Below, piece by piece: positions 1 through 6,137 of a stretch of 9,792 nucleotides of DNA. A program made the translations under genes and the position numbers. Location: assembly GCA_023425285.1 (NCBI GenBank), contig JAFACY010000127.1, positions 1-9,792 of the forward strand, in the 5' to 3' direction. The notes below the pieces were generated by a model. The model was not told the DNA's origin. It was given only the letters and a program-made list of their open reading frames with translations, and did no database searches. Numbering within the stretch: position 1 is the first letter of the stretch; each line of letters begins with the position of its first letter. Source of the DNA: Bacillota bacterium. Its GTDB lineage: Bacteria; Bacillota; Clostridia; Tissierellales; Sedimentibacteraceae.

Positions 1-365
1 TGTGCAACCCACTTCCTGCTGTCAGATTCATGATCCCACATAAAAATATTGTCATCAATTTCACCGTTTTTCCTGATTGCATATCCAAAATAATCACCAC
101 ATCCATTTTCGGCAAAAAACAGAAATACATCAAGCGGCATAAAACTGTCTAACTCTCTCAAAGATAAATTATCTCTGATAATCTGTTCCGTCGAGAGAAA
201 CGTAGTAACATCACCGTTGACCTCCCTTAACAACACCTCCAGCTCATGAGGAATTTTCACTTTTAATTTTAAACTCACCTCGGAAATTTGAGCTCCCGTA
301 GCCGGATGATTTAATTCAGAAAAAGGATTGTCTTTGTTTAAATCCAAAATTTTTGATTTCCACAT
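1..365 (-). CDS. SUKH (SMI1/KNR4) family immunity-type protein, partial (C-terminus beyond window)
   Basis: Reading the minus strand from the ATG at 365-363 gives 121 codons without a stop, running off the left edge. It begins MWKSKILDLNKDNPFSELN. The SUKH hallmarks follow in order: an N-terminal helix with ATGAQISEVSLKLKVKIP, then HELEVLLREVNGD (the LP.ELkelL...NG motif), then VFLFFAENGCGDYFGYAI, and finally a WDHESDSRKWVA motif near the edge. SUKH proteins are cytoplasmic and many serve as immunity proteins against polymorphic (RHS, LXG, CDI) toxins. The cognate toxin here is not visible and may lie to the left. The start is supported by an AGAGGT ribosome site 6-7 bases upstream and by a promoter at 395-423. 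A truncated duplicate of this start and promoter lies at 3285-3390. Family assignment is confident; the immunity role is inferred from the family. Confidence 0.85.
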   Translation of the reverse strand, partial: MWKSKILDLNKDNPFSELNHPATGAQISEVSLKLKVKIPHELEVLLREVNGDVTTFLSTEQIIRDNLSLRELDSFMPLDVFLFFAENGCGDYFGYAIRKNGEIDDNIFMWDHESDSRKWVA

Positions 366-394
366 AATAGACCTCTACATTTATTATTGCTTAA

Positions 395-423
395 ATTATA
401 ATATAATTTCCGATGTTTTTCAA
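395..423 (-). promoter_or_regulatory. Sigma-A type promoter of the SUKH gene
   Basis: On the minus strand TTGAAA (423-418) is followed after exactly 17 bases by TATAAT (400-395), a near-consensus housekeeping promoter. Transcription would start around 388, leaving a short leader with AGAGGT before the ATG at 365. The same arrangement, with a 16-base spacer, is conserved in the duplicate at 3345-3372. Confidence 0.7.
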
Positions 424-440
424 GATACGTCTGATTCCTT

Positions 441-774
441 TACATATAAGACCCAGGGTACAATACAACTCTGTTTTTAGATGACAGGCTGTAACAATAG
501 CTATATTGTCGAATATTATAATAGGCAATATATTTTATTAAACAGTAACTTGTACAAAAGATATAGAATGTATAAACTCATATGATTTTATACATTTCAT
601 TGAGGATTATTTCTTGAAAAAACCTATAGTTTAATTAAACAAATTGACAAAGCTCTTAAAAAAACTTTTTTCAATAATTCAAATTTCGTTGGAATTATCA
701 CATTTATTAAAATCAAAAATCTTCAATAATAATTATGCATTATTTATGTATATATGTATATAGGAATGGTATTT
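441..774. other. Gene-free AT-rich intergenic region between divergent SUKH and LytTR genes
   Basis: No convincing coding sequence is present on either strand. Two inverted repeats are visible. AATGTATAAA at 567-576 pairs with TTTATACATT at 587-596 around a 10-base loop. ATAATTC at 674-680 pairs with GAATTAT at 692-698. Neither has a T-run that would make a good terminator, so they could be regulator sites for the LytTR gene downstream, but this is speculative. A TTGACA at 644-649 lacks a well-spaced -10 box, so I do not call a promoter. LytTR proteins normally bind paired direct repeats; I did not find a clear pair. Confidence 0.4.
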
Positions 775-1464
775 ATGTTAAAAATATTATTGTCCGGCAA
801 TGCTGAAGAGCGAAAAATCCTTGAGGAAGTATTGCTCCGGTCTCTTAATGAATATAAAATTTCCTTTAATATCAGCAATTTATCGGATCCGGAGAAATTC
901 AAGAGAAGCTGTCTGTTTAACGATGACTACAACCTTATTGTAATGTGCCTGGACGGAAGTACAAAATATATATTCAAAGGCTACAGCGGCTCGCCGCTTC
1001 TTTATGTTGTTACAGGCATCATGAGCTTTCCGCCTACAGCAGAGGAAATTGATGAGAAGCTTATAAGAAACCGTGAGCTGGCAAGCTTTTTCTCTCCCGG
1101 AGAATACACGGTTACCCATCACGGCTATACGCGTAAAATCCCATATGAGAATATAGATTATATCCGGAGCGATAACAAAAAAACTGTGTTGCACCTGTCA
1201 AACGGAGAAACGGAAACCGTCTCAAAAAACATAGGAAAGGTAGCATCAGAGATTAACAGGGAATATTTTGCAAAAAGCTCCCCCGGGCTTATTGTAAATA
1301 CCCGCAACATTTACAGAATACACAATTCGTCCAGAGATTACAAAATTATAGAGCTTAAGTCCGGCGCTAAGGTCGAACTGAACAGTATATATTTTGAAAA
1401 GTTCAGAGATGCCTATTCCCTGTCGGTTTCAAGGTTGGCCAGTTTAAAGGTGCTTGACGAATAA
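775..1464 (+). CDS. LytTR-domain transcriptional regulator with degenerate receiver-like N-terminus (first of tandem pair)
   Basis: The protein has 229 residues from the ATG at 775. This start is preferred over the upstream ATG at 754 because AGGA lies 9 bases before it and because the paralog downstream aligns from this Met. Residues 1 to about 100 resemble a CheY-like receiver in strand/helix pattern (KILLSGN, then FNDDYNLIVMC, then PLLYVVTG). The acidic pair is replaced by SGN and the phosphoacceptor position appears to be Cys58, so phosphorylation is unlikely. Residues 109-213 form a LytTR DNA-binding domain: RKIPYENIDYIRSDNKKTVLHL, then YFAKSSPGLIVNTRNIYRI, then IIELKSGAKVELN. The usual H.SY.VN motif is altered to SSPGLIVN. 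It lies 23 bases before a paralog, probably in the same operon. The family is clear; targets and signal are unknown. Confidence 0.85.
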   Translation: MLKILLSGNAEERKILEEVLLRSLNEYKISFNISNLSDPEKFKRSCLFNDDYNLIVMCLDGSTKYIFKGYSGSPLLYVVTGIMSFPPTAEEIDEKLIRNRELASFFSPGEYTVTHHGYTRKIPYENIDYIRSDNKKTVLHLSNGETETVSKNIGKVASEINREYFAKSSPGLIVNTRNIYRIHNSSRDYKIIELKSGAKVELNSIYFEKFRDAYSLSVSRLASLKVLDE

Positions 1465-1487
1465 TTAAAGTTTATAAAGGATATGAC

Positions 1488-2168
1488 ATGAAAAATAAAA
1501 TTGCATTGTTGGGAGGAGCCAAAAGGCGACGTCAAATGGAGGCAGTATTGTCCGAGTGTCTCAAAACATATGATATTCCTTTTGAAATACACCATGTTCC
1601 CAACTCACAAAAATTCATACACGAAGTTCTGTTTAACAATGATTTCCGGCTTATTATGGAAAGCTCAAAAGAAACTATAACGTACATGCTGAAAATTTAT
1701 ACGAACTTTGATCAGCAATATTCACGCCACGTTACAGGTACTCTGAAATACCCCTTGACAAAAGCAGAATTTATGAAGAATATGCTTAAAGCCTTTAAAT
1801 TATCAAACGTCTGCCCCTACGGTGTATACGCCGCAAAAAACGGAAAAATGTCCCGTCTGATTCCACATGAGAATATCCAGTTTATTTATAAGGAAAAATA
1901 CAAATCAGTTATTCATCTGCACAACGGTGAATCTGTAGAAGAGGTAACAACCCACGCCAAAGTCCTGAAAGAACTGGACACAAGCTACTTTTTCAAATGT
2001 CACCAGAGTTATGTTGTCAACTTCTTCAATATTGAGGAAATAAGCGATGACTACAAATTTATCCTTCTGAAATCCGGTGATATAATTCCAATGTCAAGGC
2101 TTGGATTTAAGCAATTGGTAAAAGCCATTTCACTTTCAATTACGGGCTCAGATGCATTTGATTATTGA
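1488..2168 (+). CDS. LytTR-domain transcriptional regulator, second of tandem paralogous pair
   Basis: This 226-residue protein is a paralog of the preceding gene over its whole length: LFNNDFRLIM matches LFNDDYNLIV, and TYMLKIY and HVTGTLKYP match TKYIFKGY and VVTGIMSFP. AAAGGAT lies about 7 bases before the ATG. The receiver-like half (1 to about 105) again lacks acidic and phosphoacceptor residues (IALLGGAK, RLIMESS). The LytTR domain (112-212) keeps the canonical FKCHQSYVVN motif, so this copy is less diverged for DNA binding than the first. The C-terminus after SLSIT departs from the paralog, ending GSDAFDY. This tail runs directly into a HAD-phosphatase relic and may be derived from it. 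The two proteins could act as a heterodimer or read different sites, which is inference. Confidence 0.85.
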   Translation: MKNKIALLGGAKRRRQMEAVLSECLKTYDIPFEIHHVPNSQKFIHEVLFNNDFRLIMESSKETITYMLKIYTNFDQQYSRHVTGTLKYPLTKAEFMKNMLKAFKLSNVCPYGVYAAKNGKMSRLIPHENIQFIYKEKYKSVIHLHNGESVEEVTTHAKVLKELDTSYFFKCHQSYVVNFFNIEEISDDYKFILLKSGDIIPMSRLGFKQLVKAISLSITGSDAFDY

Positions 2169-2250
2169 TGTCATCATCACGGCAGAGGATGTTGAAAAGC
2201 ATAAGCCTGACAAGGAGCCCCTGATTAAAACCATGGAGCTTTTAAACAAA
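2164..2250 (+). pseudogene. Relic of a HAD-superfamily phosphatase (PpaX/phosphoglycolate phosphatase-like)
   Basis: In the frame starting GAT at 2167 the sequence reads DVIITAEDVEKHKPDKEP followed by LIKTMELLN. This matches the conserved segment of HAD phosphatases such as PpaX and Gph, where the motif-III lysine sits in (D/E)DV..hKPdPEp. Only about 28 residues survive. The rest of the enzyme, both before and after, is missing, and the sequence runs into a terminator hairpin. The fragment overlaps the last codons of the second LytTR gene in another frame. The LytTR tail GSDAFDY resembles the residues that usually precede this HAD segment, so the LytTR gene may have been joined to HAD sequence with a small indel. 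An ATG-initiated reading of 70 codons (2152-2364) exists but is not a plausible gene. Confidence 0.6.
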
Positions 2251-2273
2251 AAACGACCACACGTCGTTTTTTT
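2248..2273 (+). terminator. Intrinsic terminator after the LytTR pair
   Basis: AAAAAACGAC (2248-2257) pairs perfectly with GTCGTTTTTT (2263-2272) around a 5-base loop, and the T-run continues to 2273. The A-run on the left also allows it to act on minus-strand transcripts. It ends the LytTR operon before the RHS-tip promoter. Confidence 0.75.
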
Positions 2274-2342
2274 GTTGCCTAAAAACTTTTCCATACTATT
2301 CTTTATTTCTATATACTTTCTAATATCTCCAAATATATATTA

Positions 2343-2389
2343 TTGTATATATCACATCCTTTAGCTATAATTGCTTTGATAGTCAAAGC
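2343..2389 (+). promoter_or_regulatory. Putative promoter with a hairpin/operator for the RHS-tip gene
   Basis: TTGTAT (2343-2348), a 17-base spacer and a perfect TATAAT (2366-2371) form a plausible housekeeping promoter. Directly after it, GCTTTGA (2373-2379) pairs with TCAAAGC (2383-2389) around TAG, covering the expected start of transcription. The palindrome could be an operator or a 5' stem-loop. The Shine-Dalgarno GGGAGAG follows at 2404-2410. Confidence 0.45.
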
Positions 2390-2415
2390 TATTAAAAATT
2401 AAAGGGAGAGACAAT

Positions 2416-2802
2416 ATGATAAGACATCATAGTTATAACAATCCAGTTATGCTTTCTGATCCTAGTGGACATATTCCTAATGGATGGTGGAATTCAACAA
2501 AAAATGTAGCCAAAGTTATAGACGTATTAATTATTGTTATTCCAGGTATAAAAGCAATAAATGGATACTATGCTGCTAAAGAATTTTTAAAGAAAAATAA
2601 AAATAAGGTAGTATATCAAATTAGGGGGAAAATATTATCTATGTTTGGTAAGGTAGTTGCAAATGGTATCTCTAGTGTAGTTGATGTAGCATTGACTATT
2701 TGGGGTACAAGTATTGGAGATATGATAGCTAAAGGGTTAGATTATGCAGATCCATGGTGGGGAAATAAATATCGCAGAAACAACGGGTATATATCTGGAT
2801 AA
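2416..2802 (+). CDS. Orphan RHS C-terminal tip: hydrophobic toxin candidate
   Basis: The 128-residue product opens with MIRHHSYNNPVMLSDPSGH, the closing motif of the RHS-repeat core (YNNPVM..DPSGH), which in full RHS proteins marks the junction to the variable C-terminal toxin. There is no RHS core upstream: an in-frame stop lies at 2380-2382. The gene instead has its own promoter and a GGGAGAG site 5 bases before the ATG. After the junction come two hydrophobic stretches (about 31-48, VAKVIDVLIIVIPGIKAI, and about 80-107). The ending is DPWWGNKYRRNNGYISG. No nuclease or deaminase motif is visible, so a membrane-active toxin is more likely than an enzyme. A two-helix membrane protein follows after 4 bases and is the obvious immunity candidate. 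It may instead be a non-toxic relic kept next to its immunity gene. Confidence 0.75.
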   Translation: MIRHHSYNNPVMLSDPSGHIPNGWWNSTKNVAKVIDVLIIVIPGIKAINGYYAAKEFLKKNKNKVVYQIRGKILSMFGKVVANGISSVVDVALTIWGTSIGDMIAKGLDYADPWWGNKYRRNNGYISG

Positions 2803-2806
2803 GTAG

Positions 2807-3109
2807 GTGAGAATTATTAAGAAAAAAAACAATAAAGATAATGATTATTGTTTAAAAGATATAGAAAAGATGTTAAAGCCTGAAATTACAACTTTGATTG
2901 CAGGTACTTTAACCTTACTTGTACCATATGGGAACATGATTCTGAAAATAATTAATAATGAGAATGATGGATTGCTTATAATTTCCTTACTTGTTTTCCC
3001 ATCACTACTATTATTATTTGCTTTTTGGAATTGGTATATAAAAAAGTGCAAAAGGTATAAAAGAGAAGCTAAGGAATTATATGACGAAATTAATAAAGTC
3101 ATACAATAA
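2807..3109 (+). CDS. Small two-helix membrane protein, candidate immunity to the RHS tip
   Basis: This 100-residue protein starts with GTG at 2807, 4 bases after the stop of the RHS-tip gene, so the two are almost certainly cotranscribed. The exact start is uncertain: GGAT at 2797-2800 is a weak ribosome site for the GTG, while AGGTGAG at 2805-2811 would suit a start slightly further in. Two transmembrane segments are predicted by eye at about 28-48 (TTLIAGTLTLLVPYGNMILKI) and 55-77 (GLLIISLLVFPSLLLLFAFWNWY). They are followed by a basic, charged cytoplasmic tail (KKCKRYKREAKELYDEINK). I do not recognise a named family. Position directly after a hydrophobic toxin candidate, small size and membrane location fit an immunity protein against a membrane-active toxin, which is inference. 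Confidence 0.65.
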   Translation: MRIIKKKNNKDNDYCLKDIEKMLKPEITTLIAGTLTLLVPYGNMILKIINNENDGLLIISLLVFPSLLLLFAFWNWYIKKCKRYKREAKELYDEINKVIQ

Positions 3110-3180
3110 TATATGTAATTTGTGTTTTTAATTAATTAAAGTTTTAATGCTCTTGCCCAAGATATATTCAGGTGTCCAGG

Positions 3181-3284
3181 TTTCACAGGGACGCATGTCA
3201 CAGGCATGTCACAGGGACGCATGTCACAGGGACGCATGTCACAGGGACGGCATGTCACAGGGACGGGGTTGTTGACACTATTTT
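3181..3284 (+). repeat. Tandem short-repeat array, unit GGGACGCATGTCACA
   Basis: Units can be read at 3188-3202, 3203-3213 (shortened to GGCATGTCACA), 3214-3228, 3229-3243 and 3244-3259 (one extra G). They are followed by GGGACGGGGTTGTTGACACTATTTT to about 3284. The same sequence family recurs at 7020-7054 (forward) and 7100-7150 (inverted). The array is non-coding: the frame through it simply yields repeated MSQGR. Its right end abuts the truncated SUKH duplicate, so it marks a recombination junction. Similar GTCACAGGGACGG repeats are common in Clostridia as dispersed elements; I cannot assign a named family. Confidence 0.8.
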
Positions 3285-3315
3285 GGTTTAAATCCAAAAT
3301 TATTGATTTCCACAT
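3283..3315 (-). pseudogene. Truncated duplicate of the SUKH gene start (first ~11 codons)
   Basis: From ATG at 3315 the minus strand reads MWKSIILDLNQ, matching MWKSKILDLNK of the intact SUKH gene at 1-365. The homology then stops where the GGGACG repeat array begins. The upstream ribosome site (AGGGAG) and promoter are also conserved. Nucleotide identity between 335-420 and 3285-3370 is about 75 of 86 bases by hand count. This is a broken second copy, cut at the repeat. Confidence 0.8.
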
Positions 3316-3344
3316 AATTACTCCCTATATTTATTATTGCTCAA

Positions 3345-3372
3345 ATTATAATATAATTTCTGATGTTTTCAA
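3345..3372 (-). promoter_or_regulatory. Duplicated SUKH promoter, now driving only the repeat array
   Basis: On the minus strand TTGAAA (3372-3367) and TATAAT (3350-3345) are separated by 16 bases. The -35 box overlaps the stop codon of the metalloprotease gene. If active it would transcribe leftward through the SUKH stub and the repeat array, antisense to the RHS tip and its neighbour. Confidence 0.5.
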
Positions 3373-4241
3373 TGCACGTCTAATTTCTTCCGATGCACAA
3401 AATCTAAATACAAGTCATACACACGGTCTATATTGAGGTTAATTAAGTCATCAAATTTATGCGCATCAATCAGATTATGAACAAATTCGGTTCCAAGATA
3501 ATAGCCTGTATCACTATACCCATGGTAATTGCACCAATCTCCAAAATATCGTTGTTCAAACCGTGTCATGGTAGATATATCATGGTCAAAATCTGTAATG
3601 ATTTGAGTGATGTGATTATCACACCACTCCTTCCATCCATTTGTATTTTGATGATAATAATTAAAATCACCGACAAGAGCTTGTTCAAAGTACATGGCAA
3701 TTCCTTCAGCGAACAATTGCCAGACAAGATTCCGTTTGCTGTCATCGGATTTTTGCTCCAAAACACCATATTGAGCGTGATATACATGACCAAGCTCATG
3801 GTAAATCAAACCATACATTGAATCAATATTATGCCAATTTAATTCTATTATCTTTTCAACGCCTAATAACACCGTATCAATGTCATTGATTTTTGTAACC
3901 CACCCGGCAGCATTGCCTAATCCCAGGTATAAAACAATATCAATATTCAATTCCTTCCCAAATTGCTTTTTAATTCTCTGATCCAAATTGTTGGTTGCAA
4001 CTAAAAAAGATTCATGCAAAACATCTGATTTTGGGTTTTCATAAACAACATTTATCATTGGCAGAAAATCTTTTTCAAATGAATATTTTCCGCTTTTGAT
4101 ATACGCCGTCACATCATCAATAAAAATATGTGCTGAATTATCGTAAATTGAATTTATATATACTTTCCATCTACTGTAATTAAAATTTACATCATCAAAT
4201 AATTTATTTATTTGATGATACGTATCTACAATTCTAATCAT
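3369..4241 (-). CDS. HExxH zinc metalloprotease-like protein (DUF2268/YjaZ-type)
   Basis: The protein has 290 residues from the ATG at 4241. An in-frame TTG at 4259 is rejected because the sequence between them, GGGGCAGAGGATTGAC, is the ribosome site. A gluzincin motif YHELGHVYH is present at about 147-155, with His148, Glu149 and His152 as the expected zinc/catalytic residues. About 30 residues later LFAEGIAMYFEQ offers a third ligand (Glu179). Before it, GLGNAAGWVTKINDIDTVLLGVEKI looks like the strand preceding the active-site helix in this kind of peptidase. No signal peptide or transmembrane segment is visible, so it is probably cytoplasmic. It lies singly between the SUKH stub and the AraC-type gene. 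Exact family and substrate are uncertain; the fold call is good. A role as toxin is possible but has no direct support. Confidence 0.75.
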   Translation of the reverse strand: MIRIVDTYHQINKLFDDVNFNYSRWKVYINSIYDNSAHIFIDDVTAYIKSGKYSFEKDFLPMINVVYENPKSDVLHESFLVATNNLDQRIKKQFGKELNIDIVLYLGLGNAAGWVTKINDIDTVLLGVEKIIELNWHNIDSMYGLIYHELGHVYHAQYGVLEQKSDDSKRNLVWQLFAEGIAMYFEQALVGDFNYYHQNTNGWKEWCDNHITQIITDFDHDISTMTRFEQRYFGDWCNYHGYSDTGYYLGTEFVHNLIDAHKFDDLINLNIDRVYDLYLDFVHRKKLDVH

Positions 4242-4345
4242 GTCAATCCTCTGCCCCAATTGGTTAAAACGCCGAAATATCCCATGTTTCTCTAATTACT
4301 TTCTAACTACATTATTTCAATATGCTTCTTTATGCAAAAATAACC

Positions 4346-5206
4346 TTATTTCTTTTCTACAGGAACCCAAATCTCACAAAAGTAATCTGAATTGCCGTCT
4401 TCCGGATACAATTCAAAGTCCGTATCGTCCAACATATTGTAATCAGAGCTTGGAAGAAATTCCTTGAAAATTCTGTCCCATGTTTCTCCGATGCACCTTC
4501 CGTCCTCGCCGATGCATTTAAATACAGCCCAAAGTGTAGGTTCTACATTCCATATCTGATATCCGTCAAGAACCTCTCCACAGTCATACACCATACCAAT
4601 TCCATAATCAAAATACTTGCTTTCTTTTGAAACAGGAGCGCATACGCCATAGAAGTCATGTTTCTTAGTGTGCTTATTCAGTACATCAAACACTCCATCC
4701 TCACTGCATTTCTTCCAGAAACGAGGGATTTCAGTATTTCCCTCCTCAGTAACCGATTCGTTACAAAACGACTGTACCTTTGTTAATAATTGAAATTTTT
4801 CTCTTTCTACAATTCTGTACTCCATAACTGAACCACCTTCCAATTTAATTTTTATTACAAGGCGATTAAAGGATTGTAGTTTGGCCCCGGAACGTTTTGC
4901 AACATTTGGTGTTACTCCGTGAAATCTTGAAAAAGCTTTGGCAAAGCTTTCAGGTGATTCATAACCATATTTATATGCAATGTCAATCACCCTATTGCCC
5001 GACATAATCAACTCCTGTGCTGCCATTGAAAGCTTACGATTTCTGATGTACTCATTTGCTGTCATTCCGGTAATCATGCTGAACATCCTGTGAAAATGAT
5101 AGTTAGACATATACAGCTGTCTTGCAACATCCTCATAATTTATTTCTTCCAGCATATGCTCTTCCATATATTCAATTGCTTTTTGTATACTTTGAATACA
5201 ATCCAT
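4346..5206 (-). CDS. AraC-family regulator with GyrI-like effector-binding domain
   Basis: The ATG at 5206 is chosen over that at 5221 because GAGGTGGAG lies just before it; this gives 286 residues. Residues about 8-107 carry the paired helix-turn-helix of AraC/XylS: NYEDVARQLYMSNYHFHRMF, then VIDIAYKYGYESPESFAKAF followed by SRFHGVTP, the classic family signature. From about 127 a GyrI-like/AraC_E_bind domain follows: VMEYRIVEREKFQLLTKV, NTEIPRFWKKCSEDG, YDCGEVLDGYQIW, GRCIGETWDRIFKEFLPSS, and the terminal FELYPEDGNSDYFCEIWVPV. The order is that of Rob and other regulators that bind small hydrophobic or amphipathic compounds through the C-terminal domain. Neighbouring genes give no clue to its regulon. 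Start, domains and length are normal and the gene looks intact. Confidence 0.92.
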   Translation of the reverse strand: MDCIQSIQKAIEYMEEHMLEEINYEDVARQLYMSNYHFHRMFSMITGMTANEYIRNRKLSMAAQELIMSGNRVIDIAYKYGYESPESFAKAFSRFHGVTPNVAKRSGAKLQSFNRLVIKIKLEGGSVMEYRIVEREKFQLLTKVQSFCNESVTEEGNTEIPRFWKKCSEDGVFDVLNKHTKKHDFYGVCAPVSKESKYFDYGIGMVYDCGEVLDGYQIWNVEPTLWAVFKCIGEDGRCIGETWDRIFKEFLPSSDYNMLDDTDFELYPEDGNSDYFCEIWVPVEKK

Positions 5207-5303
5207 TTCTCCACCTCGCATTTATATTGTAAGGCTGTCATCAATTTTTGTCCTATCCGGGTTTGTCATCTTCTGTCTTAACGAAGTAAAAGTTATGTAC
5301 TCT

Positions 5304-5972
5304 TTAAAATATCACTATATCCATCTGATTTCTCAGAAGCTCCATTATTTCAGCCGGCCGGACTATGAGAGGAAAATCCTTTCTGAAATACTCACCGATT
5401 ATGTCATCTATATTATCATAACTGTTGAATTCTTCCTTTTCAATCTCCAGTACTATTCTATTATTAAATGTATCTATATAGCTGCCTATAACCGTAAAAT
5501 GTTTACTTAAAATATTTATAGCATCATCTTTCATATAATTTAACTTATTTAATGAGTATTTAACTTTTTCATAAACAACTACATCCGAAAGCTTATCGGC
5601 TTTGAAGTATTCATCGTTTATTTTTATATTATTTACATTAACATAGCTCGAGTATTCCTCATTAAGTAATTTTATATCAATATTACCGCTGATCTGGATA
5701 ACTAACTTCCCATAATCATCTATGTAAGTTCCTGCATAGTTATGTGGATAACCGGCAGGGTAACCATCATTCTTCCCAAATTCTTTAATAAATGCTTCAA
5801 TCAATTTGTCATAGATTATTGCAGCCTCATATTGAGCTAAAGAACTTCCGTAGGTACCCTCTTTTTCCTCCGATACAGCTCCAACCTCATTGTTTGCATA
5901 TACATTGGTATATATAATATAGGTCATTACCAAGCACATGGCTATAAGCAAATAAATGTATTTTCTTTTCAT
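5304..5972 (-). CDS. Secreted protein of unknown function, resembling a clostridial protease prodomain
   Basis: The 222-residue product has a clear export signal: MKRKYIYLLIAMCLVMTYII followed by YTNVYA, with likely cleavage after residue 26. GGAGG lies 6 bases before the ATG. The mature part contains YPAGYPHNYAGTYIDDYG followed by KLVIQISG at about 71-96. This resembles the FP.YYGGAYID..GKLVV segment seen N-terminal to the catalytic domain of secreted S1-type peptidases of Clostridia. It also has alternating charged and hydrophobic strands to the end (RIVLEIEKEEFNSYDNIDDI). No catalytic triad is present, so it could be a free-standing prodomain, an inhibitor or an unrelated secreted protein. 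It faces the BtrH-like relic divergently, and a promoter search on its upstream side gave nothing firm. Confidence 0.6.
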   Translation of the reverse strand: MKRKYIYLLIAMCLVMTYIIYTNVYANNEVGAVSEEKEGTYGSSLAQYEAAIIYDKLIEAFIKEFGKNDGYPAGYPHNYAGTYIDDYGKLVIQISGNIDIKLLNEEYSSYVNVNNIKINDEYFKADKLSDVVVYEKVKYSLNKLNYMKDDAINILSKHFTVIGSYIDTFNNRIVLEIEKEEFNSYDNIDDIIGEYFRKDFPLIVRPAEIMELLRNQMDIVIF

Positions 5973-6050
5973 TGATATCCTCCATTTACCTCTTTATATT
6001 ATTATATCACAACGAACGTTAATTTGGATATTATTTTCCAAAGCCTTTCA

Positions 6051-6079
6051 TTGTTGTGTCATAATTTGTATGGTATAAT
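6051..6079 (+). promoter_or_regulatory. Extended -10 promoter of the BtrH-like relic/GNAT operon
   Basis: TTGTTG (6051-6056), a 17-base spacer and TATAAT (6074-6079), with the TGG just before the -10 giving an extended TGn element. It is a strong candidate driving the two overlapping genes that follow. Confidence 0.6.
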
Positions 6080-6137
6080 ATGAATAGAAGCTGTAAAAAG
6101 TCTGAAGGCGGTTTTGCCGTAAATGCGGAGGTTATCG

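Noticed and set aside
644..678. Promoter TTGACA...AATAAT upstream of the LytTR genes
   Set aside because: Spacing of 23 bases is too long for a sigma-A promoter; no -10 box at 16-18 bases.
2152..2364. 70-codon frame including the HAD relic as a real gene
   Set aside because: Only 28 codons resemble HAD; the rest reads through a terminator stem and AT-rich spacer, so it is treated as a relic.
2845..3102. 85-codon minus-strand frame opposite the small membrane protein
   Set aside because: It is the antisense shadow of the plus-strand gene, which has better context, charge pattern and operon position.
3181..3284. CRISPR array
   Set aside because: Units are directly adjacent with no unique spacers and are only 11-16 bases long.
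3206..3436. Open frame reading MSQGRMSQGRMSQGR...
   Set aside because: It is the translation of the tandem repeat array followed by antisense of the SUKH stub and metalloprotease end; no ribosome site and no protein-like composition.
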